A DNA stretch of 64,000 nucleotides from Actinosynnema sp. ALI-1.44 (GTDB lineage Bacteria; Actinomycetota; Actinomycetes; Mycobacteriales; Pseudonocardiaceae), in NCBI RefSeq assembly GCF_001984155.1, contig NZ_MTQO01000051.1:372001-436000 (forward strand), written 5' to 3'. Below, piece after piece: positions 17,567-27,044 of this stretch (positions within the stretch are counted from its first letter, which is position 1; every line of letters starts with the position of its first letter). The translations under genes and the position numbers were made by a program. The notes beneath the pieces are model-generated. The model saw only the letters and a list, made by a program, of their open reading frames with translations, ran no database searches and was not told the origin of the DNA.

Positions 17567-19189
17567 GTGCTCGACCGGCTGCTCGACAGGGTCCTGGGGC
17601 TTCCCCCGGCCGAAGGTCCCGCCCCCTCGGTGACCAAGGCGATCCCCGTCTCGATGTCCGACGGTGTCCGGCTGCTGGCCGATCGCTACGCCGTCCCCGG
17701 GGACACGCCGCGCCCGGTGGTGCTGATCCGCACGCCGTACGGCCGCAAGGGCCTGATGGGCAGGATCTTCGGGGAGACGTTCGCGCGGCACGGGTTGCAG
17801 ACGGTCCTGCAGAGCACGCGCGGTACCTTCGGTTCCGGTGGCGAGTTCCGGCCGTTCCACCTGGAGAGGGAAGACGGCCTCGACACCGTCGCCTGGCTGC
17901 GCGCGCAGCCGTGGTGTGACGGCCGGGTCGCGACGGCGGGTGCGAGCTACCTCGGGCACACGCAGTGGTCGGTCGCGCCGTATCTCGACGAGCCGCTCGA
18001 GGCGCTGTGTCTCGCGATCACCGCGTCGGAGTTCGTCTCGACGTTCTATCCGGGCGGGATCCTCGCGGTCGACAACATGGTCTCGTGGTCGGCGCTGATC
18101 GGACGTCAGGAAGGCCGGTTCGCGGGGGTGCCGAACCCGTGGCAGACGAAGAAGACCCGCGCGGCCATGGCGCACCTGCCGGTGTCCGGCGCGGACGTCG
18201 CCGCGATCGGCAAGCAGGTGCGGTTCCTGCAGGACGTTTCCGCACACGCCGAGCCCGGTGACGACTTCTGGGCGCCGTCGGATCACAGCGCGCGGGTGGC
18301 CGGGCTGACGACGCCGGTGTCGATGGTGACCGGCTGGTACGACCTGTTCATCTCCGCCCAACTGCGCGACTTCAAGGAACTGGCCGCCGCCGGGCGTGCG
18401 CCGCGGATCACCATCGGCCCATGGGCGCACGGCGAGCCCGCCAGTCTCAGGATCCTGGTGCGCGACCAGATCGGCTTCCTGTCCGCCCATCTGCTCGGCG
18501 ACACCGCGCAGCTGCGCCAGGCTCCCGTGCGCCTGTACCTCCAGGGCGCCGGGCGCTGGCTGGACTTCGACAGCTGGCCGCCGAAGTCCGTATCCACGCC
18601 GTACTTCCTGCGCCCCGGTGGGCTTTCCCCTGCCGGGCCGGTGGAGTCGAAGCCGGGCACGTTCACCTTCGACCCGGCTGATCCGACGCCGACCGTCGGC
18701 GGCCCGCTCCTTTCCGGCGTGCGGAAACAGCGCGACAACAAGCTCGTCGAGCAACGCAGGGACGTCCTGCTCTTCACCGGTGACCCGCTGGTCGACGACC
18801 TCGACGTCATCGGAGAGGTCTCCGCGCTCGTGCACGTCCGGACCGACCTCGGCCACGGCGACGTGTTCGTCCGCCTGTGCGATGTGGACCGGCACGGGGT
18901 CTCCCGCAACGTCACCGACGGCATCCTCCGCCTGCGACCGGGAATCCCGGAGTCCGACGAGGACGGTGTGGTCGCGGCCGAGGTCCGGCTCGACCCCACC
19001 GCCTACCGGTTCCGGCGCGGGCACCGGCTGCGGGTGCAGGTGGCGGGTGGAGCGTTCCCCCGCTTCGCCCGCAACCATGGCACCGACGAGCCGACGTTCA
19101 CCGCGGTGGACGGGAAACCCGTGCGGTTCGAGGTCTTCCACGACCCCGCGCGGTCGTCCAGGATCACCCTTCCGGTGTTCGGCGGCTGA
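17567..19189 (+). CDS. CocE/NonD family hydrolase (X-Pro dipeptidyl-peptidase-like)
   Basis: 540 residues from a GTG that gives the family-typical start VLDRLLDRVLGLPP. The alpha/beta-hydrolase domain has the nucleophile in GASYLGHTQW, the Asp in GWYDLFISAQL and the His in IGPWAHGE, so the catalytic triad is complete. The C-terminal third is the jelly-roll domain (VRLYLQGAGRWLDFDSWPP onward) found in cocaine esterase and glutaryl-7-ACA acylase relatives. No signal peptide is visible, so it is cytoplasmic. An upstream GTG at 17537 is an alternative start. It stands alone, downstream of the deletion scar. Confidence 0.88.
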   Translation: MLDRLLDRVLGLPPAEGPAPSVTKAIPVSMSDGVRLLADRYAVPGDTPRPVVLIRTPYGRKGLMGRIFGETFARHGLQTVLQSTRGTFGSGGEFRPFHLEREDGLDTVAWLRAQPWCDGRVATAGASYLGHTQWSVAPYLDEPLEALCLAITASEFVSTFYPGGILAVDNMVSWSALIGRQEGRFAGVPNPWQTKKTRAAMAHLPVSGADVAAIGKQVRFLQDVSAHAEPGDDFWAPSDHSARVAGLTTPVSMVTGWYDLFISAQLRDFKELAAAGRAPRITIGPWAHGEPASLRILVRDQIGFLSAHLLGDTAQLRQAPVRLYLQGAGRWLDFDSWPPKSVSTPYFLRPGGLSPAGPVESKPGTFTFDPADPTPTVGGPLLSGVRKQRDNKLVEQRRDVLLFTGDPLVDDLDVIGEVSALVHVRTDLGHGDVFVRLCDVDRHGVSRNVTDGILRLRPGIPESDEDGVVAAEVRLDPTAYRFRRGHRLRVQVAGGAFPRFARNHGTDEPTFTAVDGKPVRFEVFHDPARSSRITLPVFGG

Positions 19190-19288
19190 CCGGTCCGGGG
19201 AGTTCGCCGGTGATGCGAGCGAGCCACGATCCCGGTGCGCGCCGTGCTCGAAGACATCCTTCAGCAGCGAACGGCCCGACGGTGAACC

Positions 19289-20767
19289 TCATGTCCCGCT
19301 ACGGCTGGACACGTCTCCTTGCGCCGACAGGGGAGTGGCCACGTCCTCCAGTGAGCGCCGTGCGGCTTCCACACCCAGCACGAGTTCGGCGACACCGCCG
19401 ACGATCATCACACCCGCGCCGATGACGTAGCCGATCGCGACGTTGCCGGGACTGCCGCTTTCGACCAGGGCACCGAACAGCAGCGGTCCGATGATGCCGC
19501 CGAGGCCGGTGCCGACGGCGTAGAACAGGGCGATGCACATCGCGCGGATCTCCATCGGGAAGATCTCCGACACCGTCAGGTATGCCGCGCTCGCCCCGGA
19601 TGAGGCGAAGAAGAAGATGACCGCCCACGCGATCGCCAGCGTCCACGCGGACAGCGCACCGGCCGAGAACAGCCACGCGGTGCCGAGCAACAGCACACCG
19701 GAGCCCAGATAGCTGACGCTGATCATCGTGCGGCGTCCGATGCTGTCGAACAGGCGACCGAGCACGAGCGGCCCGATCAGACTGCCCAACGCCAAGGGGA
19801 TCAGGTACAGGCCGGACTGCGCGCTGGGGACACCGAAGAACGTGGCGAGCACCAGCGCGAAGGTGAAGTACACGGCGTTGTACAGGAATGCCTGTCCGAC
19901 GAAGAGCGCCAGGCCGAGCAGCGTGCGCCGGGGATAGGTGCGCAGCACGGTCCTGGCGATCTCGCCGAATCCGGTGCTGTGCCGCTGGCGCACTTTCAGC
20001 GTGTCGTGGACGGGGTCCAGCGGGCGCCCGGTGTCCTGTTCGATCTTGCGTTCGATCGAGCCGACGAGTTCCTCGGCGGCTTCGTTGTGGCCGTGGGTGT
20101 AGAGCCAGCGCGGACTCTCCGGGAGGTTGCGGCGGACGAGCAGGATGACCAGCCCCAGTACCGCGCCGAGCCCGAACGCGATGCGCCACCCGACATCGGC
20201 GGAGAACACCGCTGGGTCGAGCAACACCAACGTGAGCGCGGCGCCGACGGCGGCACCGCCCCAGTACGAACCGTTGACCGCCAACGACACCGTCGCCCGC
20301 AGCCGGGCGGGCACGAGTTCGTCGATGGCCGAGTTGATCGCGGCGTACTCGCCGCCGATCCCGGCGCCGGTCAGGAACCGCATCGCGACGAAGAACCAGA
20401 CGTCGAACGAGAACGCGGTGGCGGTCGTCGCCGCCAGGTAGAGCCCGAGCGTGAGGAGGAACAGCTTCTTGCGGCCCAGCCGGTCGGTGAGATAACCGAA
20501 CACCAGCGAGCCGACCACCGCGCCCGCGACGTACATCGACGCGGCCAGACCGACCTGGGCGTCAGTCAGGGCCAGGCCGCTGTCGGGCTCGGTGAGCCGC
20601 TCGGCCAACGCCCCGACGATGGTGACTTCGAGTCCGTCGAGAATCCACACCGTGCCGAGTCCGGCCAGCACCAGCCAGTGCCACCGGGCCCACGGCAGCC
20701 GGTCCATCCTGGCCGGGACGTCCGTGGTGACGGTGTCCTGCGATCGACCGGCCGAAGTCTGTGTCAT
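19289..20767 (-). CDS. MFS transporter, sugar/metabolite:H+ symporter type
   Basis: 492 residues with 12 predicted transmembrane helices and a ~30-residue polar N-terminus. Family signatures: the loop 2-3 motif GYLTDRLGRKKLF and its second-half counterpart GRLFDSIGRRTM, plus the ESPRWLYTHG motif after helix 6. DGLEVTIVGAL in helix 1 fits the aromatic-acid/metabolite:H+ symporter branch. Start at ATG 20767; the 48-codon-longer frame crosses into the divergent CDF promoter. The substrate is unknown. Shares a 76-bp divergent intergenic region with the broken CDF gene. Confidence 0.85.
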   Translation of the reverse strand: MTQTSAGRSQDTVTTDVPARMDRLPWARWHWLVLAGLGTVWILDGLEVTIVGALAERLTEPDSGLALTDAQVGLAASMYVAGAVVGSLVFGYLTDRLGRKKLFLLTLGLYLAATTATAFSFDVWFFVAMRFLTGAGIGGEYAAINSAIDELVPARLRATVSLAVNGSYWGGAAVGAALTLVLLDPAVFSADVGWRIAFGLGAVLGLVILLVRRNLPESPRWLYTHGHNEAAEELVGSIERKIEQDTGRPLDPVHDTLKVRQRHSTGFGEIARTVLRTYPRRTLLGLALFVGQAFLYNAVYFTFALVLATFFGVPSAQSGLYLIPLALGSLIGPLVLGRLFDSIGRRTMISVSYLGSGVLLLGTAWLFSAGALSAWTLAIAWAVIFFFASSGASAAYLTVSEIFPMEIRAMCIALFYAVGTGLGGIIGPLLFGALVESGSPGNVAIGYVIGAGVMIVGGVAELVLGVEAARRSLEDVATPLSAQGDVSSRSGT

Positions 20768-20843
20768 GTCCCCGAATTGCCACACCCCCGTCGGCTGAAA
20801 CGTCTTACTGGTTGCGGCGCGCGCCGCGCGGGTACCCGTTGGG

Positions 20844-21825
20844 GTGGGCAAGGACGACCGCAGCCTGATCACCGTTCTGGTCGCGTTGGCGGCGAACCTG
20901 GGCGTCGGCATCGCGAAGCTCGTGGCCGGGCTGCTGTCCGGCTCCGGCGCCCTGTTGTCCGAGGCCGCGCACTCGGTCGGTGACGTGTCGACCCAGGTCC
21001 TGCTGCTGGCCGCGGTCCGCCGGTCGCAGCGGCCCGCGGATCGGCGCTACCCCTTCGGGTACGGCAAGGAACGCTACTTCCTTCTGGTCGCTGCTCGCCG
21101 CGATGGGGATTCTCGCCTCCGGCGCGGCGTTCTCGACGTACGAAGGCATCCACACGATCACCGCCGGTGGCGGGCAGGTCGAGTACGCGTGGGTGAACTA
21201 CCTCGTGCTCGGGATTGCCCTGCTGATGGAAGGCACTTCGCTGTTGCAGGCGACGCGGCAGGTCAGGCAGGACGCGACAGACCACCGGCGATCGGTCCGG
21301 CAACAACTGGCGGCCAGCGACGACCCGACGCCACGCGCGGTGTTCACCGAGGACAGCGCGGCCGTGATCGGCGTTCTGCTCGCCGCCGCGGGTGTCGCGC
21401 TGCACCAGGTGACCGGATCGGCTGTGTGGGACGGGATCGCGTCCGTCCTGATCGGACTGCTGCTGGCGTGCGTCGCCGTGCTGCTCGCCCGGACGAGCAA
21501 GCGCCTGCTGCTGGGCAGGCAGGCCGACACGCGGATGATCCGGGCGATCGAGCAACGCCTCGAACAGCAGCCGGAGATCGACGACGTCGTGGACCTGTTG
21601 ACCATGATGACCGGGACCGATCGCGTGCTGCTCTGCGCGCGGGTCGATTTCGTGGACACCTACACGGCAGGGGACATCGAGCATGCCTGTGTCCGGATCG
21701 ACGACGACCTGCGGGCCGAGTTCGGGGACCTTGACGAGATCTTCATCCAACCGGTTCCCCGGACCGACCAGGACCTGCGCGACCGGGTGTTGCGTCGGTA
21801 CGGTCAGGTGTTGGCGGACGAGTGA
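20844..21825 (+). pseudogene. Cation diffusion facilitator transporter, frameshifted
   Basis: The reading frame begins at GTG 20844 with a good CDF N-terminus (LVALAANLGVGIAKLVAGLLSGS, then SEAAHSVGD with the metal-site residues). It runs to GYGKERYF at 21080, then leaves the family frame. The rest of the protein, WSLLAAMGILASGAAFSTYEG through the C-terminal cytoplasmic domain to 21825, continues in the +1 frame. At the junction the bases CTTC occur twice in tandem (21077-21084); removing one copy restores a complete ~325-residue CDF protein. This is a 4-bp slippage duplication or, less likely, an assembly error. As given, no full-length Zn/Fe/Mn exporter is made. Confidence 0.85.
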
Positions 21826-23117
21826 CTCAGACCGCTGAGCCTGTCGAACGGCGTCACGAGGCCGTCCTTGACCGTCCGGCCGGTATCCCGGTAACGCAGC
21901 GTCAGCCGGACAAGCGCGAGCACGATGTAGAGCGCGGACAACCCGACGATGACCCACCGGTTCGCGTCGCCCGACAGCACCAGGCTGGCCGTGAACTGCA
22001 CGGCGAAGAGTCCGAACAGGACACCCGCTGCCAGGCCGGTGAGCACGCGGTCGAGCAGGATGCTGACGGCGAACAACGACTGGGCGGCGGTGAGCAGCAA
22101 CTCCAGCCGCTGGTGTCCGTCGATCGGCAGCCCGCTGACCGTGCCCGAGGACACCGCGAACACCACCGGGATCGTGCCGACCAGCAGTGTCCACTGGTTG
22201 ACCTTGCTGGACAGCAACGTCGCCAGGGACTGCGAGGCCGCGAGGCGCGCGGCGTACAGGCAGGCCACGATCAGCTCGGGGGACTCACTGGCCAGCGGCG
22301 CCACCCACTGGACCAGGAGGAACTTGTCGACGCCGAGCTGCTCGCCGGTGCTCACCAGGCTTTCGGCGAAGTGTTCCGCGCTGGCCAGGATGATCAGACC
22401 CGCGACGGCGAACATGCCGATGACGAAACCCCGCCGGGCCCTGGTGGCCTTGCGGCCGACCCAGTCCGCGACGCCGATCAGGTTCGGCTCCTCGGGAGGC
22501 GCCTGGGCCAGGCGCCACCCGTACGCGGCGAAGATCCCCACGAACACGACGGCGTCGACGAGCGTCAGGGAACTGCGGAGCGGCAACGTCAGGGAGTACA
22601 GCGTGGCGATACCCAGGAACGCCAGCTCCACCGAGATCGCGGGCTGGAACTCCACCCGTCCGGGCCTCGGAGTGCGCGACTTCGCTCGCGCGGCGGCGAT
22701 ACCGGCCACCAGAACCACCAGCGGCCAGCCGAAGCCGACGAGAATCCGGTTCGCCCCGGTCATGTTCGCCAACGCCAGCGAACACGGATTGTCGCCACCG
22801 GCGGGACAGTGCCCCTGGTTGGCGAACACCTGGCCCGCGTCGTAGGTGAAAACCAGGTCGACGGCGTACTCCGGCAACACCGCGACGATCGCCAGCAACG
22901 CGATGGCCAGTCCCGCTGAGATGTCCACTTGCGCCGCCTCGGCGGCCCAGGACAACAGGAACGCCGCGCCCACGATGGCCGCGCCGAACACCAACGCGGC
23001 CAGCGCCGGGGGCAACTCGGGATGGGGCAACGCCAGGTAGTCGGCGATCCCGAGGTAGGTACCGGCCAGCGCGGCACCGACGGCAAGAGGAAGTTGGACG
23101 GGAGTGTTCCCGAGCAC
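21804..23117 (-). CDS. CaCA-family cation exchanger (sodium/calcium exchanger-like)
   Basis: About 437 residues with 10-11 predicted membrane helices arranged as two inverted halves. The alpha-repeat signatures are ALLAIVAVLPEYAVDL and APLASESPELIVACL, carrying the Glu/Ser residues that bind cation. A cysteine-containing loop (GHCPAGGDNPCSLALANMTG) is inserted in the first half, as in the actinobacterial 'sodium:proton exchanger' branch. GTG 23117 is chosen for its AAGGGG site; longer frames exist. Its 3' end overlaps the CDF gene by 22 bp, convergently. Likely exports Ca2+ or exchanges Na+/H+. Confidence 0.82.
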   Translation of the reverse strand: MLGNTPVQLPLAVGAALAGTYLGIADYLALPHPELPPALAALVFGAAIVGAAFLLSWAAEAAQVDISAGLAIALLAIVAVLPEYAVDLVFTYDAGQVFANQGHCPAGGDNPCSLALANMTGANRILVGFGWPLVVLVAGIAAARAKSRTPRPGRVEFQPAISVELAFLGIATLYSLTLPLRSSLTLVDAVVFVGIFAAYGWRLAQAPPEEPNLIGVADWVGRKATRARRGFVIGMFAVAGLIILASAEHFAESLVSTGEQLGVDKFLLVQWVAPLASESPELIVACLYAARLAASQSLATLLSSKVNQWTLLVGTIPVVFAVSSGTVSGLPIDGHQRLELLLTAAQSLFAVSILLDRVLTGLAAGVLFGLFAVQFTASLVLSGDANRWVIVGLSALYIVLALVRLTLRYRDTGRTVKDGLVTPFDRLSGLSHSSANT

Positions 23118-23241
23118 CCGGTACCCCTTCACCCGACGACAACCGGTCTGTGGGGGAGTGCCCGCAACCGGCACCGCGAAACCGTGTACGCGGAGCTCAC
23201 AGCGGGTAGGCCTCTGCGGACCGGCTCCACAAGGTATCGAG

Positions 23242-24579
23242 GTGGGTTCATTGACAAGCACAGGCCGTCGTCCCCGGATCGTCGTGGTCGGCACCGGATT
23301 CGCGGGCTACCACTGTCTGCGCACACTGGAACGACGCCTCCCCGCCGACGCGGCCGACCTGGTCGCGGTGAATCCCACCGACTACATGCTGTACGTCCCG
23401 CTGCTGCCGGAGGTCGCGGGTGGCACGCTCGACCCCCGTCGAGTGGCGGTCCCGCTGCGTAGCAAGCTGTCCCGGACCCGTCTCGTGCAGGGCCACGCGA
23501 CCGCTGTGGACACGGACGCCCGCACCTGCACGGTGGTTGACGTCGAAGGTCACTCGCACGTGCTGGAGTGGGACTACCTCGTGCTCACCGTGGGTAGCGT
23601 GACGCGGCTGTTGTCCATCCCCGGGGTGGCCGAGCACGCGATCGGATTCAAGTCGGTGGCCGAAGGCATCTTTGTCCGTGACCACGTGTTGCGGCAACTC
23701 GAACTCGCCGAGCAGACCGACGATCCCGCCGAACGGGCCGCTCGCGCCACGTTCGTGGTGGTCGGCGCCGGGTACACGGGCACCGAGCTGGTCGCACAGG
23801 GCCACCAGCTCACCAGGGAGGCGCTGCGCGACCGCAGGACGCTGACCGAGCGGGACGTCCGCTGGATCCTGGTGGACATCGCGCCGCGCGTCCTGCCGGG
23901 CTTGAACAAGCGGTTGTCCGGGCCGGCCGAACGCGTGCTCCGCGACCGTGGCGTCGACGTACGACTGGGAACCAGCGTCGCGGAGATCACCGAGACCTGT
24001 GTCCGCTTGGAAGACGGCAGCGAGATCCCCAGCCGGACCGTGGTGTGGTGCGTCGGTGTCCGCCCCGACCCGCTTGTCGAGGCACTGGACCTGCCGGACC
24101 GGAAAGGCAGGCTCGCCGTCACCGGTCACCTGCGCGTGCCTGGACCGCCAGGGGTGTACGCCGCCGGTGACGTGGCTGCCGTTTCCGATGCGTTCCATCC
24201 GGGCGAGCTGTGCCCGATGACCGCTCAGCACGCTCAACGCCAGGGCCGGGTCGCGGCGCTCAACATCGCGGCGGCACTGGGCCACGGGAAGCCGCGGCTG
24301 TATCGGCACCGGGACCTCGGGTTCGTGGTCGATCTCGCCGCGGGGCAAGCGGTGGCTGACCCGTTGCACGTGCCGCTGCGCGGCTGGCCTGCCAAGGTGA
24401 TCACCCGCGGCTATCACCTGTTGGCGTTGCCTGCCAACCGGCTGCGCGTGGCCGTGGAATGGGCAGTGGACCTGGTGGCACGGCGTCAGGTCGTGCAGTT
24501 CGGCTTCGTACCGCCGCAGCGAGCCACCATCGCCGACGCCGACAAGGCCCCAGAGCCGACTCCAGCAGGACGTGGCTAG
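23242..24579 (+). CDS. Type II NADH:quinone oxidoreductase-like FAD protein
   Basis: 445 residues. The first dinucleotide fold IVVVGTGFAGYHCLRTL binds FAD, the second VVVGAGYTGTELVAQ binds NAD(P)H, and GVYAAGDVAAV closes the FAD site. LPEVAGGTLDPRRVAVPLR is typical of NDH-2. The C-terminal amphipathic segment (KVITRGYHLLALPANRLRV) would anchor it to the inner face of the membrane. It feeds electrons from NADH to menaquinone without proton pumping. GTG 23242 with AAGG upstream is preferred; TTG 23251 is possible. Divergent from the CaCA exchanger; its stop overlaps that of the convergent MerR gene by 4 bases. Confidence 0.88.
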   Translation: MGSLTSTGRRPRIVVVGTGFAGYHCLRTLERRLPADAADLVAVNPTDYMLYVPLLPEVAGGTLDPRRVAVPLRSKLSRTRLVQGHATAVDTDARTCTVVDVEGHSHVLEWDYLVLTVGSVTRLLSIPGVAEHAIGFKSVAEGIFVRDHVLRQLELAEQTDDPAERAARATFVVVGAGYTGTELVAQGHQLTREALRDRRTLTERDVRWILVDIAPRVLPGLNKRLSGPAERVLRDRGVDVRLGTSVAEITETCVRLEDGSEIPSRTVVWCVGVRPDPLVEALDLPDRKGRLAVTGHLRVPGPPGVYAAGDVAAVSDAFHPGELCPMTAQHAQRQGRVAALNIAAALGHGKPRLYRHRDLGFVVDLAAGQAVADPLHVPLRGWPAKVITRGYHLLALPANRLRVAVEWAVDLVARRQVVQFGFVPPQRATIADADKAPEPTPAGRG

Positions 24580-25451
24580 GCCGTCCGCGGCTCGTCGACA
24601 GCGGCTTTGACGAAGCCAAGTGCGGCGTCAAGGTCGTCGACGACACGCGCGGGGACGTCCGAGCCGTCCTGCCACCCCGGCCCGGCCAGGATCAGCGGCA
24701 CCTGACGATCGTGCAACCGACGTGCCAGGTCGTGCGAGGCGTTCTCGCGCCGCAGGGCCCACAACACGGCCGTCGCGGGCCGCAGCCGGCGTTCCGCCGC
24801 CAGAGCGGCGTCAATGGGCACCGTGTCACCCAGGAACGCCGTGGGAACGGATCGTTCGTGCAGAGCAGCGGCCAACACCCGCAACGGGAGCGCATGGCGT
24901 TCCTGCGGGCAACAGAGCAGCAGCGCGGGGCGCCGATCCGCAGGAGCCGCGTGTGTGTGCATGACGCGGTCGAGCGCGGTCGCGATCGACTCCGCGAGCG
25001 TCCATTCCACGTCGCGGCACTGCGCGTCGTGCACTGACCGAGCACCGACAGCGCGGACGACAGGGCGAAGCACGTCGTGCCATGTACCGCACACGCCTCG
25101 CGACTGGAAGAACGCGTCGAGCAGGTCGGCCATGATGTCCGTCCGGAGCGACTCGGCCGCGTGGTTCAGGCTGTCGACCAGGTCGGAACCGGCGGTGTCG
25201 CCAGCCTGAACCACGCGGCCGACGGCCAGGTCAGCGGCCTCCCGGGGTTTGGTGCCCGCCGCGATGAGCCGTTGCATGATCCGCAGGCGTTCGACGTCTC
25301 CGGCGGTGTAGCGCCGGTGACGACCGGGTTCCCGGTCCGACGCGCCGATGCCGTACCGCGCGTCCCAGGTGCGTAGGGTCGTCGGTGAAATGCCGAGCCG
25401 GCGAGCCACCCAGCCGGTCGGCCACGATGCTTGGGTGGACCGATGCCTCAT
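24576..25451 (-). CDS. MerR-family regulator with cobalamin-binding-like C-terminal domain
   Basis: 291 residues. MerR HTH at ~10-75 (GWVARRLGISPTTLRTWDARYG, RHRRYTAGDVERLR), then a helical bundle and a Rossmann-like B12-binding fold as in CarH/LitR. The lower-ligand motif is recognisable as ERHALPL (D/E-x-H-x-x-G family), although the Gly is replaced. The helical-bundle motif W-x9-E-H of light-sensing CarH appears here as S-x9-E-W, so canonical adenosylcobalamin photochemistry is doubtful. Such regulators often control carotenoid or stress genes. ATG 25451 is the MerR-like start; a 25-codon extension is open. Confidence 0.82.
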   Translation of the reverse strand: MRHRSTQASWPTGWVARRLGISPTTLRTWDARYGIGASDREPGRHRRYTAGDVERLRIMQRLIAAGTKPREAADLAVGRVVQAGDTAGSDLVDSLNHAAESLRTDIMADLLDAFFQSRGVCGTWHDVLRPVVRAVGARSVHDAQCRDVEWTLAESIATALDRVMHTHAAPADRRPALLLCCPQERHALPLRVLAAALHERSVPTAFLGDTVPIDAALAAERRLRPATAVLWALRRENASHDLARRLHDRQVPLILAGPGWQDGSDVPARVVDDLDAALGFVKAAVDEPRTA

Positions 25452-25636
25452 CGCTAGCCTGCCCCTCACCGTCGTGGCGACACCCCCGGGTAGCCCTTTA
25501 CGAGGCAGATGAACGTCCGACGGCACGTGCGTCGATTCCGAGTCGTTTCATCGTGCGGACGCACCTGTTGTCGGTTACGTTGAGAGCGCGGGTCCAGCAG
25601 CGTGGCTCCTACGGCACACGATGCTGAGGAGTCGAC

Positions 25637-26857
25637 ATGATCCGCGGAGGCCAGTCCATGATCGGCATATCGCACCCGAGGTCACACCTCCGGATCACCG
25701 CCGAGATGCGCTCCGGCGGTGTGCTGGTGGTGCGGGTGCGTGGGGAGGTCGACGCGGACAGCAGCCGGACCTTCGACCACTACCTGCGTACCCGGCTGCC
25801 CAGCGAAGCGCACCACGTCGTGGTCGACACCAGCGACATCACGTTGCTGAGCGCACGGGGCATCCGGACGTTGATCGAGCACACGGATCGGCTGGCACGA
25901 CAAGGCCACCACCTGGTGATCGTGCAATCGACTCCGCATGTGCGACGTGTGGTCGAAGCGACGCACGCGGCCGCCAACCTCCACCTGCACGACAGCCTGC
26001 CGCTGGCGCTCGAAGCTTGCGCGGATTCCGGGAAACAGTACGACCGTCTCCCGGAGACGCCTCGAAACACCGACGAATCCGCCGACGAAGTGACCGCCTT
26101 GCGGCAGAAACTCCAAGGGCTCCTGGTCGCGTCGCGAACCAAGCTGGTCGTGGCGAGAGCCATGGGTGTCGTGCAAGAGCGTTATCGCCTGGACCCCGAG
26201 ATGGCCTGCGAGGTCGTGCGGCTCAGCGCGGAACACCACCACCTCCGTATGTACACGTTGGCAACCGCGCTGCTCCACACCGCGCCGCCGGACGGACCGA
26301 CTTGGTTCCCCGGGCGGACTCGTAGACCGGCGCCATCGCTGTCCTTCACCGAACTGCGGCGCAACCGTCGAGGTGACCGCAGTGCGGTCGTGGGCACGCT
26401 GCTCAAGGCAGCCACCGAGTACATGCGACCAGAAGCAGCAGCCGTGTACCTGGTAGAGCAGCCGGCGAACGTCCTGCGCCTGGAACTGTCGTCGAACATG
26501 TCGACCTCGCTGGTGAACCACCTTGCCGGTGCGGACGATCCCACACCTACCCACAACACAACGGCACAAGTCGTCGTGACCGACATCGCCGCGGAGTCCC
26601 ACTCGCCTGCACGGCACGCGTTGCTCAGCGCAGGCATTCGGGCGATGCACAGCATGCCGTTGCTGACGGGCGACAACCACTGTGTCGGCGTAGTGAACAC
26701 CTATCACACTGATGTCGGCCACGTGCCCACCCGCCTGCAATGCGCCCGGTTGGATTACGCCGCGACGGAAGTCGCGACATGGCTCGACTGGCACAGCAAC
26801 ACAGTGGTTCGTGACGCGTTGGAACGCGTCCACACCAGCGCGACAGCATTACGCTGA
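25637..26857 (+). CDS. STAS-ANTAR-GAF regulatory protein
   Basis: 406 residues with three signalling domains. A STAS (anti-sigma-antagonist) fold spans ~15-115 (RVRGEVDADSSRTFDHYL, VVVDTSDITLLSARGIRTL); the usual DSSG phospho-serine site reads SARG. An ANTAR RNA-binding domain spans ~147-205 (LVVARAMGVVQERYRLDPEMACEVV). A GAF-like domain fills ~240-395 and lacks the Cys/His heme or chromophore ligands I would look for. ANTAR proteins act by transcription antitermination on paired RNA hairpins; STAS domains talk to sigma-factor partner switches. SD GAGGAG 7 bases before the ATG. Head of the stress-gene block. Confidence 0.83.
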   Translation: MIRGGQSMIGISHPRSHLRITAEMRSGGVLVVRVRGEVDADSSRTFDHYLRTRLPSEAHHVVVDTSDITLLSARGIRTLIEHTDRLARQGHHLVIVQSTPHVRRVVEATHAAANLHLHDSLPLALEACADSGKQYDRLPETPRNTDESADEVTALRQKLQGLLVASRTKLVVARAMGVVQERYRLDPEMACEVVRLSAEHHHLRMYTLATALLHTAPPDGPTWFPGRTRRPAPSLSFTELRRNRRGDRSAVVGTLLKAATEYMRPEAAAVYLVEQPANVLRLELSSNMSTSLVNHLAGADDPTPTHNTTAQVVVTDIAAESHSPARHALLSAGIRAMHSMPLLTGDNHCVGVVNTYHTDVGHVPTRLQCARLDYAATEVATWLDWHSNTVVRDALERVHTSATALR

Positions 26858-26971
26858 CACGTCAGGGTCATCCGTGGTGTGTGCCAGCCCGCCCGCCGCC
26901 GTGCGCAGCGACCAATGTGGACGGTAAAGGACCGCGTGCGCTGGGTATCCGGCAGTCACGGACGACGAGAA

Positions 26972-26996
26972 GATTCGCCCGTGCGTTTTCGGGTAC
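26972..26996 (+). promoter_or_regulatory. Candidate sigma-B/F-type stress promoter
   Basis: GATT (26972-26975), a 15-bp spacer and GGGTAC (26991-26996) match the actinobacterial general-stress consensus GNNT-N14/16-GGGTA. It ends 48 bases before the ATG of the flavodoxin-fold reductase at 27045. Confidence 0.5.
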
Positions 26997-27044
26997 GCGG
27001 TCGAAGGTGACAACCGATGATCCAGCACGGACCAGGAGGTCTTC

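Noticed and set aside
17561-19141. A 526-codon minus-strand open frame
   Set aside because: Antisense to the CocE-type hydrolase with its full catalytic triad.
25488-25493. GGGTAG as a stress -10 box for the STAS-ANTAR-GAF gene
   Set aside because: No GNNT element at 14-16 bp upstream, and it is over 140 bases from the start codon.
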